Assembly: GCA_019683665.1 (NCBI GenBank) | Contig: JADGIB010000014.1 | Location: 1 to 24,661, forward strand | Direction: 5' to 3' | DNA length: 24,661 nucleotides | Origin: Solirubrobacteraceae bacterium | Lineage (GTDB): Bacteria > Actinomycetota > Thermoleophilia > Solirubrobacterales > Solirubrobacteraceae | Shown here: in pieces, positions 1 to 6,769 of the stretch | Numbering within the stretch: position 1 is the first letter of the stretch | How the letters are laid out: every line of letters starts with the position of its first letter | Made by a program: the position numbers and the translations under genes | Notes under the pieces: model-generated | The model's database searches: none | Told to the model about the DNA's origin: nothing | The model's input: only the letters and a program-made list of their open reading frames with translations

Positions 1-2
1 TG

Positions 3-623
3 CCGGCGCCGGTCACCGGGGGCCCGGCCCCGGCGGCGGCCGGGCGCGTGGCGGCGGCGGTGCAGGTCGGCCACGTCCGCGTGGCGGGCGGCCGGCTGCG
101 GGCGGTGGTGCGGGTCGATCCGCGGGCGGCCCGGACGGTCGCGGTGCGCCTCCGGGCCCGCGGCCGGACCGTGCGCTTCGCGGTGGCGGTGCCGGCGTCG
201 GGCGAGGTCCGCGTCGATCGCGCGCTGCCGAGGGCGCTGCGCGGCGCCACCTCGGGCGAGGTGACCGTCGGCGTCCCGGGCGACGCCGGGGCCGGCGCGA
301 CGGAGGTGCGGCTGCGCGCGGCCGGCCGTCCGGCCCGGCTGAGCCGGCCGGCGGCGCGGGTCCGGGGCGCCGACCTCGTGCTCAGCGGGACGATCAGCCC
401 GCGCGCGGCCGGCCGCGTCCGGGTCCGCGTCCAGTACGTGGCCGCGGACGGACGGGTCCGCACGGCCGCCGGCGCCGCCCGCATCCGCCGGGGCCGCTGG
501 TCGGTGACGATGGCCGCGCCCGGCGACGCCGCGGGCGGGCCGCTGCAGGTCACCGCGCGCTACGCGGGATCGGCGGCGCGGGACCTCACCGGCGCGCAGA
601 CCGTCGCGACCGTCGTCCGGTAG
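3..623 (+). CDS. 3' end of an Arg/Ala-rich, beta-strand repeat protein (partial)
   Basis: The reading frame is open from the first bases of the window (Pro/Ala/Gly-rich residues) to a TAG at 621-623. The first in-frame GTG (position 48) is therefore probably internal and the gene starts outside the window. The visible part has a Pro/Ala linker and then two stretches of alternating hydrophobic/Arg residues, each about 85-95 residues. Their rhythm resembles small Ig-like or fibronectin-like beta-sandwich modules of secreted or cell-surface proteins. No catalytic motif, membrane segment or sorting signal is visible at the C-terminus. I do not recognise a family. The composition is extreme (Arg, Ala, Val, Gly), so an artefactual high-GC frame is possible. 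It is the only frame here with this beta-like pattern, and it is followed by a hairpin terminator, which supports a real gene. Confidence 0.5.
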   Translation, partial: PAPVTGGPAPAAAGRVAAAVQVGHVRVAGGRLRAVVRVDPRAARTVAVRLRARGRTVRFAVAVPASGEVRVDRALPRALRGATSGEVTVGVPGDAGAGATEVRLRAAGRPARLSRPAARVRGADLVLSGTISPRAAGRVRVRVQYVAADGRVRTAAGAARIRRGRWSVTMAAPGDAAGGPLQVTARYAGSAARDLTGAQTVATVVR

Positions 624-687
624 GGCCCGCGGCCGGGATGGGTCGCGTGCGGCGGCTCACCGCGACGGCGGCGGCCGGTCCGCCGCA

Positions 688-730
688 CGTCGCCCCGCCG
701 GGAGGGAGAGGAGGAGGCGGCGGGGCGACG
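688..730. terminator. Perfect 13-bp inverted repeat between convergent genes
   Basis: The left arm CGTCGCCCCGCCG (688-700) is the exact reverse complement of CGGCGGGGCGACG (718-730). The loop is 17 bases and purine-rich. It lies 64 bases after the stop at 623 and 18 bases from the stop of the leftward VOC gene, so it can serve both as a bidirectional terminator. There is no U-tract, which is common in high-GC actinobacteria. Confidence 0.65.
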
Positions 731-748
731 CGGGCAGCTTGGCGGGAG

Positions 749-1690
749 CTAGTACCGCGCCTCGGTGAGGCAGACGTACGTGTCGTCGGGCTCCCGGAAG
801 TAGACGTAGCGCCAGGTGGCGCCGTTGCCGAGGTCGATCGTGGCGGGCTCGCCGCGCAGCTCGATCCCGGCCTCCTGCAGCTGGGCGACGGCGACGTCGA
901 GGTTGCGGACGCCGATGCCGAAGTCGAACGGGCCGGCGTGGCCCCACTCGCCGCTGGCGTCCGGGCCCTGCGGGATCTGCTGCACCGGCTCCATGCCGGC
1001 CCCGAACGGGTTCGTCAGCAGCGTCATCTTCATGCGCGGGGCCTGTCCGGACGCGAACCACGGGCTCATGGGCTCGAACACGCCGTCCGAGTTGAAGAGC
1101 ATGCCCCCGAAGTCCAGGTCCTGGTAGAAGGCGCGCGTCCGCTCGATGTCGGCGACGCCGAACGCGACGTGATTGACGCCCTGGGGGCCGTCCTCCTGGG
1201 GCCAGCCGGCCTCGAGGTCCACCCACTCGATGAGCTCGATCTTCGTGCCGTCCGGGTCGGCGACGTACGAGAGCGAGCACATCGTCCCGTACGGGTCGAG
1301 CGGCGACGAGTTCGGCTCCATCAGGCCGGTGTGACCGGCCTCGACCAGGCGCCGGTAGAGGGCCTCCTGGTTCTTGACGTGCATGCAGACCTCGCACACG
1401 CCCGGCTCGCCCCACGCCATCGTGTCCGGCATCGGCGGCACCGGCTGATCGAGGGTCTGCACGAGCTTCACGGCGCCCGGGCCGAGCGGGGTGGGCGCCG
1501 CGGGGCGCAGCATCACCACGCGCGCCTCGACCGTGTCGCGACCCGCGACCTCGGCCAGGCCGGGCAGCGGGCCCGTGCGGTCGAAGGCCACATCGGTGAA
1601 GCCCAGCTCGCGCCAGAACGCGAGCGAGCGCTCCATGTCCGTCACGCCGACCCCGATGTGGTCGACACCAAGCGTCTTCACGCGTGCCAT
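749..1690 (-). CDS. Two-domain VOC (glyoxalase/bleomycin-resistance/dioxygenase superfamily) protein
   Basis: This 313-residue protein contains two tandem VOC modules. The first covers about residues 7-157, opening with VDHIGVGVTD (His11) and closing with KIELIEW (Glu152). The second covers about 171-313, opening with VNHVAFGVAD (His174) and closing with YVCLTE (Glu310). These His and Glu positions match the usual metal ligands of VOC enzymes. Two modules in one chain are typical of extradiol or 4-hydroxyphenylpyruvate-type dioxygenases and of some isomerases, but no substrate can be assigned. The ATG at 1688-1690 is the only plausible start, because the in-frame ATG at 1706-1708 is followed by a TAG. 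The ribosome-binding site is weak. It is divergent from the LLM gene at 1805 and may share the operator at 1730-1764. Confidence 0.88.
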   Translation of the reverse strand: MARVKTLGVDHIGVGVTDMERSLAFWRELGFTDVAFDRTGPLPGLAEVAGRDTVEARVVMLRPAAPTPLGPGAVKLVQTLDQPVPPMPDTMAWGEPGVCEVCMHVKNQEALYRRLVEAGHTGLMEPNSSPLDPYGTMCSLSYVADPDGTKIELIEWVDLEAGWPQEDGPQGVNHVAFGVADIERTRAFYQDLDFGGMLFNSDGVFEPMSPWFASGQAPRMKMTLLTNPFGAGMEPVQQIPQGPDASGEWGHAGPFDFGIGVRNLDVAVAQLQEAGIELRGEPATIDLGNGATWRYVYFREPDDTYVCLTEARY

Positions 1691-1729
1691 CGTCGTCTAC
1701 CGCTCCATCGTCGGTTTGCCGGTATAGGA

Positions 1730-1764
1730 TGCTCGCATATCGGGCGAGTTCTCGCAATACGAGC
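1730..1764. promoter_or_regulatory. Operator R1 in the divergent VOC / LLM promoter region
   Basis: Two 9-bp sites, CATATCGGG (1736-1744) and CAATACGAG (1755-1763), lie 19 bases apart. From 1741 to 1768 the sequence matches the region at 4232-4259 at all but three positions. It also has inverted-repeat character (CTCG...CGAG). A -10-like TAGGAT lies at 1725-1730, but no convincing -35 is visible in either direction. The location allows control of both the leftward VOC gene and the rightward LLM-SDR-SDR block. Confidence 0.65.
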
Positions 1765-1804
1765 AGACTGAACGCGCCTGACCCGATCCACGAGAGGACC
1801 CACT

Positions 1805-2671
1805 TTGCGCATCGGAGCCAAGTTGCCCAACAGCGGGCCGCTGCCCCTCGAGGCCGGCATCCCGGCCATGGCCCGCACGCTCGAGGAGGCCGGGTACGAC
1901 TCGCTCTGGGTGGCCGACCACGTCGTCCTGCCCCGGGAGATCCGGTCGCGCTACCCGTTCGCCGAGGACGGCCGCGCCACGTGGCCGACCGACACCCCGT
2001 ACATCGACGCGCTCGTCGCGCTCGCCCTCGCCGCCGCGGCGACCGAGCGCGTGCGGCTGGGAACCGCCGTCCTCGTGCTTCCGATGCGCAACCCGGTCGA
2101 GCTCGCCAAGCAGGCCGCGTCGATCGACGTCGCCAGCGGCGGCCGCCTGGAGCTCGGGGTCGGCGCCGGCTGGCTGGCCGAGGAGTTCGCCGCGCTGAAC
2201 GTCCCCTTCGAGCGGCGCGGCTCGCGCCTGGAGGAGTGGATGGCGATCGCGCGCGCGTGCTGGACCGGCGCGCCCGAGGCGCGCGAGTCCGACCACTACT
2301 CGCTGCCGGCCGACGTCCTCTGCCTGCCGCAGCCCGCGCACGAGATCCCGCTCTACGTCGGCGGGCACTCGCCGGTCGCGCTGCGCCGCGCCGGCCGCCT
2401 CGGCGACGGCTGGCTGGGCCAGCAGTCGGCGCTCGCCCTCGACCCCGAGACGCTGCGCGCCGAGATCGCCGCGGTCGCGGAGGCCGCGGGCGGGGCGCCC
2501 CGCCGGACCGTGCTGCGGATCGTCGAGTCCCTCGGCCGCCCCGACGTGGTGGCCGCGAAGCTTGGAGCCCTCGCCGCCGCCGGGGTCGACGAGGTGATCG
2601 TCGACGTGCCGGTCGAGGCGCGGGCCGCCGAACGAGACCTGGAGATCCTGCGAGCTGGAGTGCGCGGATGA
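1805..2671 (+). CDS. LLM-class, probably F420-dependent, oxidoreductase (paralogue 1)
   Basis: This 288-residue luciferase-like TIM-barrel enzyme carries family landmarks. These are the N-terminal MRIGAKLPNSG strand, a DSLWVADHVVLP segment (about 32-43, with the Asp-His pair), GTAVLVLPMRNPVELAKQ (86-103), a glycine-rich GGRLELGVGAGW (112-123), and GGHSPVALRRAGRLGDGW (186-203). The short length and these motifs fit the actinobacterial F420-dependent subgroup, which exchanges hydride between F420 and an organic substrate; F420 use is inferred. The TTG start is chosen because a GAGAGGA ribosome-binding site sits about six bases upstream and because the product aligns from residue 1 with the paralogue at 21255. 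It is first in a block with two SDRs, and the stop overlaps the next start (ATGA). Confidence 0.88.
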   Translation: MRIGAKLPNSGPLPLEAGIPAMARTLEEAGYDSLWVADHVVLPREIRSRYPFAEDGRATWPTDTPYIDALVALALAAAATERVRLGTAVLVLPMRNPVELAKQAASIDVASGGRLELGVGAGWLAEEFAALNVPFERRGSRLEEWMAIARACWTGAPEARESDHYSLPADVLCLPQPAHEIPLYVGGHSPVALRRAGRLGDGWLGQQSALALDPETLRAEIAAVAEAAGGAPRRTVLRIVESLGRPDVVAAKLGALAAAGVDEVIVDVPVEARAAERDLEILRAGVRG

Positions 2672-3411
2672 CCCTTCTGAACGGGAAGCGCGCCGTCGTC
2701 ACCGGCGGCACGAGCGGCATCGGCGACGCGATCGTCCGGCGGTTCGCCGCCGAGGGCGCCGAGGGCGTGGCCCTCGACCTGCCGACGACGGCCGAGGGCT
2801 GGGAGCCGCCGGCCGGCTGGCGCACCGCGCCGGTCGACGTGCGCGACGAGGACGCGATCGCGCGGGCGCTGGCCGGCGTCGACGGCATCGACGTCCTCGT
2901 CGCGGCCGCGGGGGTCGTCCCGCCGTGGACGTCGATCGCCGACCTCGACCTCGCCGAGTACGACCACGTCATGGCCGTCAACGCGCGCGGCGTCGCCGCG
3001 ACGCTCAAGCACGCGGCGCCCCGCCTGCGCGACGGCGGCGCGGTCGTGATCATCGGGTCGCTGAACTCGTGGCGCGGCGACCCGCACATCGCCACGTACG
3101 TCGCCAGCAAGCACGCGGTGCTCGGGATCACGCGCTCCGTGGCGATGGAGCTCGGCGCGCGCGGGATCCGCGTCAACGCGGTCGCGCCCGGGCCGATCGC
3201 CACCGACGCCCTGCTCGCGCGCATGCGCTCGCGCGCGGAGGCCGGCCTCGGCCCGGAGGTCGAGCAGGCGCTCGAGCAGGCGGCGGCGCAGACCGCGCTG
3301 CGCCGCATCGCCACGGTCGAGGACGTCGCCAACGCGGCGCTGTTCCTGGCCAGCGACCTGGCCGGCGGGACGACCGGACACTTGCTGCCCGTCGACGGCG
3401 GGCTCGCCTGA
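2668..3411 (+). CDS. Short-chain dehydrogenase/reductase (SDR)
   Basis: This 247-residue classical SDR has the cofactor motif TGGTSGIG (12-19), Asn105, a catalytic Ser at about 131 (IIGSLNS), and Tyr144/Lys148 in YVASK. The C-terminal PVDGG motif is typical of the FabG-like group. An acidic residue follows beta-strand 2 (Asp37), which suggests NAD rather than NADP. It catalyses oxidation of an alcohol or reduction of a carbonyl group on an unknown substrate. The ATG start overlaps the stop of the LLM gene by ATGA, so the two are translationally coupled. A second SDR follows 10 bases downstream, which suggests successive redox steps on one compound. Confidence 0.9.
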   Translation: MTLLNGKRAVVTGGTSGIGDAIVRRFAAEGAEGVALDLPTTAEGWEPPAGWRTAPVDVRDEDAIARALAGVDGIDVLVAAAGVVPPWTSIADLDLAEYDHVMAVNARGVAATLKHAAPRLRDGGAVVIIGSLNSWRGDPHIATYVASKHAVLGITRSVAMELGARGIRVNAVAPGPIATDALLARMRSRAEAGLGPEVEQALEQAAAQTALRRIATVEDVANAALFLASDLAGGTTGHLLPVDGGLA

Positions 3412-3421
3412 AGGGAGAACG

Positions 3422-4189
3422 ATGACGCAGGACCTGGACGGCAGGACGGTGCTGCTCACCGGTGCCTCGGGAGGCATCGGAGCGGCCACCGCCGCCGAGC
3501 TGCTGCGCCGAGGGGCGCACCTGATCGCCCACTACGGACGCGACCGCGAGGGCGCCGAGCGCGCGTGCGCGGGCGCGCCCGCGGACCGCTGCACGCTGAT
3601 CTCGACCGACATGTCGCAGCCGGGCGCCGCCCGGGCGCTGTGGCGCGAGGCGCTCGCCTGGCGCGACCGCATCGACGTCGTCGTGCTGAACGCGGCCGTC
3701 TCGTGCGAGACGCCGTTCGACGGCGACGACGACGTGTGGGACGACGGCTGGGAGCGCTCGATGCGCGTGAACGTCATGGAGCCCGCGTCGCTGGGCCGCG
3801 AGGCGGTGCGCCACTACCTCGCCCACGGCGGCGGCACGCTCATCACGATCTCGAGCTGGGCGGCCCAGCGCGGCTCGGCCATCCCGTCGCTGCCGGCCTA
3901 CGCCTCGTCGAAGGCGGCGATCCACGCGTTCGCGCAGACGGTCGCCCGCAACCACGCGCGCGACGGGATCTTCTCGTACATCGTCGCGCCGGGGATCGTG
4001 CGCACGCCGATGTCGGAGATCTCGGCGACGTACCGCGGTGGCCTCGACAAGGTCCTCTCGATGCTCGCGATGGGCGAGATGGTCGAGCCGGACGAGATCG
4101 GCCGCATCGTCGCCTTCCTGGCCACGGGGCAGGCGAAGAACCTCACGGGCGCGACGCTCGACGTCAACGGAGCGACGAACGTCCGATGA
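3422..4189 (+). CDS. Short-chain dehydrogenase/reductase (second SDR)
   Basis: This 255-residue SDR has TGASGGIG (13-20), the LNAA segment (89-92), Asn117, Ser144/145, and Tyr160/Lys164 in YASSK. A Gly-Arg-Asp run after beta-strand 2 (about 39-41) is basic and would favour NADP, in contrast to the acidic residue in the neighbouring SDR. That difference in inferred cofactor suggests distinct roles rather than a simple duplication. The start ATG is preceded by a good GGGAG ribosome-binding site. The gene ends block 1; the next promoter begins 13 bases after its stop. Confidence 0.9.
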   Translation: MTQDLDGRTVLLTGASGGIGAATAAELLRRGAHLIAHYGRDREGAERACAGAPADRCTLISTDMSQPGAARALWREALAWRDRIDVVVLNAAVSCETPFDGDDDVWDDGWERSMRVNVMEPASLGREAVRHYLAHGGGTLITISSWAAQRGSAIPSLPAYASSKAAIHAFAQTVARNHARDGIFSYIVAPGIVRTPMSEISATYRGGLDKVLSMLAMGEMVEPDEIGRIVAFLATGQAKNLTGATLDVNGATNVR

Positions 4190-4201
4190 GTCGCAAGGTT
4201 G

Positions 4202-4230
4202 TTGACAACCGCCGCGCGACGGTTCACTAT
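4202..4230 (+). promoter_or_regulatory. Sigma70-type promoter of the amino acid importer / dehydrogenase block
   Basis: A perfect -35 TTGACA (4202-4207) is followed by a 17-base spacer and a -10 CACTAT (4225-4230). The predicted transcription start, about 4237, leaves a leader of roughly 40 bases before the ATG at 4277. The -10 overlaps the first half-site of operator R2, so a bound regulator would block polymerase. Confidence 0.75.
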
Positions 4231-4255
4231 GCGGGCGTGTTCTCGCTATGCGAGC
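4221..4255. promoter_or_regulatory. Operator R2
   Basis: Half-sites CTATGCGGG (4227-4235) and CTATGCGAG (4246-4254) are direct repeats 19 bases apart. The second lies in a 13-bp near-palindrome, CTCGCTATGCGAG (4242-4254). GGTTCANTATGCGGGCG is shared with operator R3, and the stretch 4232-4259 is shared with operator R1. It overlaps the -10 and the predicted transcription start, which is a repressor-like placement. Confidence 0.75.
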
Positions 4256-4276
4256 AGACGGGCAGGGGCCGTCGCG

Positions 4277-5080
4277 ATGGCTGACGACCTGACCCGCATC
4301 CCAGGCCTCGACGCGGCGGCGCCCCAGCCGGGGACCGGTGCCGTGGTCGAGATGCGCGGCATCCGCAAGTCCTTCGGGCAGAACGAGGTGCTGCGAGGCG
4401 TCGATCTGACGATCGAGGCCGGCCAGCACGTCGTCATCTTCGGGCCGTCCGGGTCCGGGAAGTCGACGCTGCTGCGCACGATCAACCTGCTGGAGGTGCC
4501 GACCGCCGGCTCGCTCAAGGTGCTCGGGCGCGAGTACGCCCACGGCAACGAGCCCGGCGTCCCCCGCGGCAAGCCGGTCGAGCTGCGCCGCGACGTCGGC
4601 ATGGTCTTCCAGCAGTTCAACCTCTTCCCGCACCTCACGGCGCTGGAGAACATCACGATGCCGCTCAAGCGGGTCGCGAAGGTCAAGGGCAGCGAGGCCG
4701 AGGAGCGCGCCGCCCACGCCCTGCGGTCCGTGGGGCTGCTCCGCCACGCCGCGCACTACCCGCGCGAGATGTCCGGCGGCCAGCAGCAGCGCGTCGCGAT
4801 CGCCCGCGCGCTGTCGATGGACCCGAAGGTGATGCTCTTCGACGAGCCCACCTCGGCGCTCGACCCGGAGCTGGTGGGGGAGGTGCTCTCGGTCATGCGC
4901 AAGGTGGCCGAGTCCGGCATGACGATGGTCGTGGTCACCCACGAGCTCGGGTTCGCCCGCGAGGTGGGCGACCTCAGCGTCTTCATGGAGGACGGCCAGA
5001 TCGTCGAGTCCGGACCCCGCGGGTTCTTCGACAACTGCCAGAACCCGCGGACCCAGAAATTCATCTCGGCGGTGCTCTGA
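4277..5080 (+). CDS. Polar amino acid ABC importer, ATPase subunit
   Basis: This 267-residue ATPase is of the GlnQ/HisP type. Walker A is GPSGSGKS (56-63), the Q-loop is FQQF (111-114), the signature is SGGQQQR (166-172), Walker B is VMLFDE (185-190), and the switch His is His222. An acidic/basic insert of about 15 residues lies before the Q-loop (about 86-100), and a roughly 24-residue N-terminal extension precedes the ABC fold. The ATG at 4277 is preferred over upstream frame extensions because those run through the promoter. It also has AGGGG eight bases upstream. The permease starts immediately after the stop and the binding protein follows, so a complete three-gene importer is present. 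Confidence 0.93.
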   Translation: MADDLTRIPGLDAAAPQPGTGAVVEMRGIRKSFGQNEVLRGVDLTIEAGQHVVIFGPSGSGKSTLLRTINLLEVPTAGSLKVLGREYAHGNEPGVPRGKPVELRRDVGMVFQQFNLFPHLTALENITMPLKRVAKVKGSEAEERAAHALRSVGLLRHAAHYPREMSGGQQQRVAIARALSMDPKVMLFDEPTSALDPELVGEVLSVMRKVAESGMTMVVVTHELGFAREVGDLSVFMEDGQIVESGPRGFFDNCQNPRTQKFISAVL

Positions 5081-5836
5081 ATGAAGATCTTCGCTGCGTA
5101 CGACTGGAGTCTCATCTGGGACTACCGGTCGCAACTCCTCGACGGCCTCTGGGTCGCGATCAAGGTCTCGATCGTCGCCCTGGTCCTGTCCGTCGTGGTC
5201 GGGCTCCTGCTCGCGCTCATGCGCATGGGCAAGGCCCCGCTGACGTGGATCGCCGCGGGCTACGTGAACATCTTCCGCGGCGTCCCGGCGCTCGTGAGCG
5301 TCATCTGGGTCTACTTCGGCCTGTCGATGCTGCTGGGCATCCAGTTCTCGACGTTCCAGGCCGGCGTCATCGCCCTGACGCTCCTCTACAGCGCGTTCAT
5401 CGCGGAGATCTACCGCGCCGCGCTGACGGCGATCCCCAAGGGCCAGCGCGAGGCGGGCCTGGCGCTCGGCATGAACCCCGTGCGCGTGTTCCTGTCGGTG
5501 ACCCTGCCGCAGGCCACGAAGATCGCCATCCCGAACATCGGCTCGATGTTCATCGGCATGGTCAAGGACACGTCGACGTTCACGGTGATCGGCCTCACCG
5601 AGGTGGTCCGCGTCACCCAGAACATCAACTCGACGTACTTCCAGCCGTTCGTGCTCTACACGGCCGCCGCGGCGCTGTACGTGATCGTGGCGTTCCTCAT
5701 CGACTTCCTCTTCCGGGGGGTCGAGAAGGTCATGGAGAGCCCGCCCCGCGGCCGGATCGCCCAGGCGATCACGGGCCGCAAGCGGCGCCGCATCCTGGCG
5801 CTCATCGAGCGCCACCAGGCGTCGCCGTCCGCTTGA
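5081..5836 (+). CDS. Polar amino acid ABC importer, permease subunit
   Basis: This 251-residue inner-membrane protein has several hydrophobic segments (about 25-48, 57-80, 88-110, 150-172, 185-215). The ATPase-docking EAA-type loop is EIYRAALTAIPKGQREAGLALG (about 109-130), which defines the His/Glu/Gln/Arg/opine permease family. Only one permease gene is present, so a homodimer is likely. The ATG follows the ATPase stop with no gap, and the C-terminus is basic and cytoplasmic. Ligand specificity cannot be read from the permease; the cluster context points to an amino or imino acid. Confidence 0.92.
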   Translation: MKIFAAYDWSLIWDYRSQLLDGLWVAIKVSIVALVLSVVVGLLLALMRMGKAPLTWIAAGYVNIFRGVPALVSVIWVYFGLSMLLGIQFSTFQAGVIALTLLYSAFIAEIYRAALTAIPKGQREAGLALGMNPVRVFLSVTLPQATKIAIPNIGSMFIGMVKDTSTFTVIGLTEVVRVTQNINSTYFQPFVLYTAAAALYVIVAFLIDFLFRGVEKVMESPPRGRIAQAITGRKRRRILALIERHQASPSA

Positions 5837-5871
5837 GGTTTCCTGTTCACCGCATCATCGGAGGAAGGTCG

Positions 5872-6753
5872 ATGGTCATGAAGTCAACGCGTGGTCTCGC
5901 GGCGCTCGTCGCCGGTGCGGCCATGCTGACGTTCACCGCGTGTGGGTCCGACGACGACGGCGGGTCCACCGCCGCGGACACCACGGAGAGCGCGACGGCG
6001 GTCGCCGAGCAGCCTGTCGAGACCGGCTTCAAGCCGATCAACGAGGGCAAGCTCACCGTCGGCATGAACCTGCAGTTCAAGCCGCAGATGTACCTCGACG
6101 ACAACGGTGAGCCCGCCGGCTACGACGTCGAGCTGCTCAAGATGCTGGCGCCCGATCTCGGCGCCGAGCTGAACATCCAGAACCTGGACTTCAACGGCCT
6201 CATCCCGGGCCTGCAGTCCAACCAGTTCGACATGGTCTCCGTGGGCCTGAGCCCGACGCCCGAGCGCCAGGAGGTCGTCGACTTCACCCGCGGGTACGTC
6301 CCCTACGACCAGATCGTCGGCGTCCCGGCCGACAAGGCCTCGCAGATCACCTCCAAGGAGGACCTGAACAAGAAGGGCACGGTCATCACCGCCCTCCAGG
6401 GCGGCACGGCCGAGTCGCTGGCCAAGGAGGAGTTCCCGAACGCGACCGTCAAGGGCTTCCCGGACCAGAACGCCGCCTTCCTCGAGGTGGCCACGGGCCG
6501 CGCTGACGCGGTCGTCGTCGAGGGCTACCTGCTCGCGCAGTTCGACAAGTCGAACCCGGGCAAGCTCGCGAAGGCCGAGCTGGCCGAGCCGCTGCACGTC
6601 GAGTACGGCTCCTGGGCCGTGCCGAAGGGCAACGAGGAGTTCGTGAAGTTCCTCGACAACTGGCTCTGCGAGAAGCAGAACGACGGCACCCTGGCCAAGA
6701 TCTACGAGCAGGTGTTCGAGGCGGAGATCCCGCCGATGCCTGAGGGCTGCTGA
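5872..6753 (+). CDS. Amino acid ABC importer, substrate-binding lipoprotein
   Basis: This 293-residue type II periplasmic-binding-fold protein (SBP_bac_3 family) has a lipoprotein signal peptide (residues 1-23) with a lipobox ending FTAC; Cys24 would be lipidated. An acidic Asp/Ser/Thr linker follows. The mature part shows LTVGMNLQFKPQMYLDDNG, GYDVELLK, DFNGLIPGLQSNQFDMV and ERQEVVDFT, all typical of polar amino acid receptors. The ATG at 5872 is chosen because GGAGG lies seven bases upstream; the ATG two codons later is also possible. A 35-base gap separates it from the permease. It would deliver the substrate to the importer encoded just upstream. Confidence 0.93.
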   Translation: MVMKSTRGLAALVAGAAMLTFTACGSDDDGGSTAADTTESATAVAEQPVETGFKPINEGKLTVGMNLQFKPQMYLDDNGEPAGYDVELLKMLAPDLGAELNIQNLDFNGLIPGLQSNQFDMVSVGLSPTPERQEVVDFTRGYVPYDQIVGVPADKASQITSKEDLNKKGTVITALQGGTAESLAKEEFPNATVKGFPDQNAAFLEVATGRADAVVVEGYLLAQFDKSNPGKLAKAELAEPLHVEYGSWAVPKGNEEFVKFLDNWLCEKQNDGTLAKIYEQVFEAEIPPMPEGC

Positions 6754-6769
6754 GAGACCGGAGAGCCGG

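Noticed and set aside
1721..1757. A leftward promoter for the VOC gene (TATACC with TTGCGA)
   Set aside because: The spacing of about 25 bases is incompatible with a sigma70 promoter, and no better pair was seen.
657..3332. Very long leftward open frame (891 codons) across the VOC, LLM and SDR genes
   Set aside because: It is antisense to well-recognised genes, extremely Arg/Ala/Pro-rich and has no domain. It is a typical high-GC shadow frame. The same applies to the long leftward frames at 3173-5815, 10227-12761, 12773-14590 and 17944-20091.
4199..4276. N-terminal extension of the amino acid ABC ATPase from 4199
   Set aside because: The extension runs through the TTGACA/CACTAT promoter and operator R2, and the ATG at 4277 has its own ribosome-binding site.
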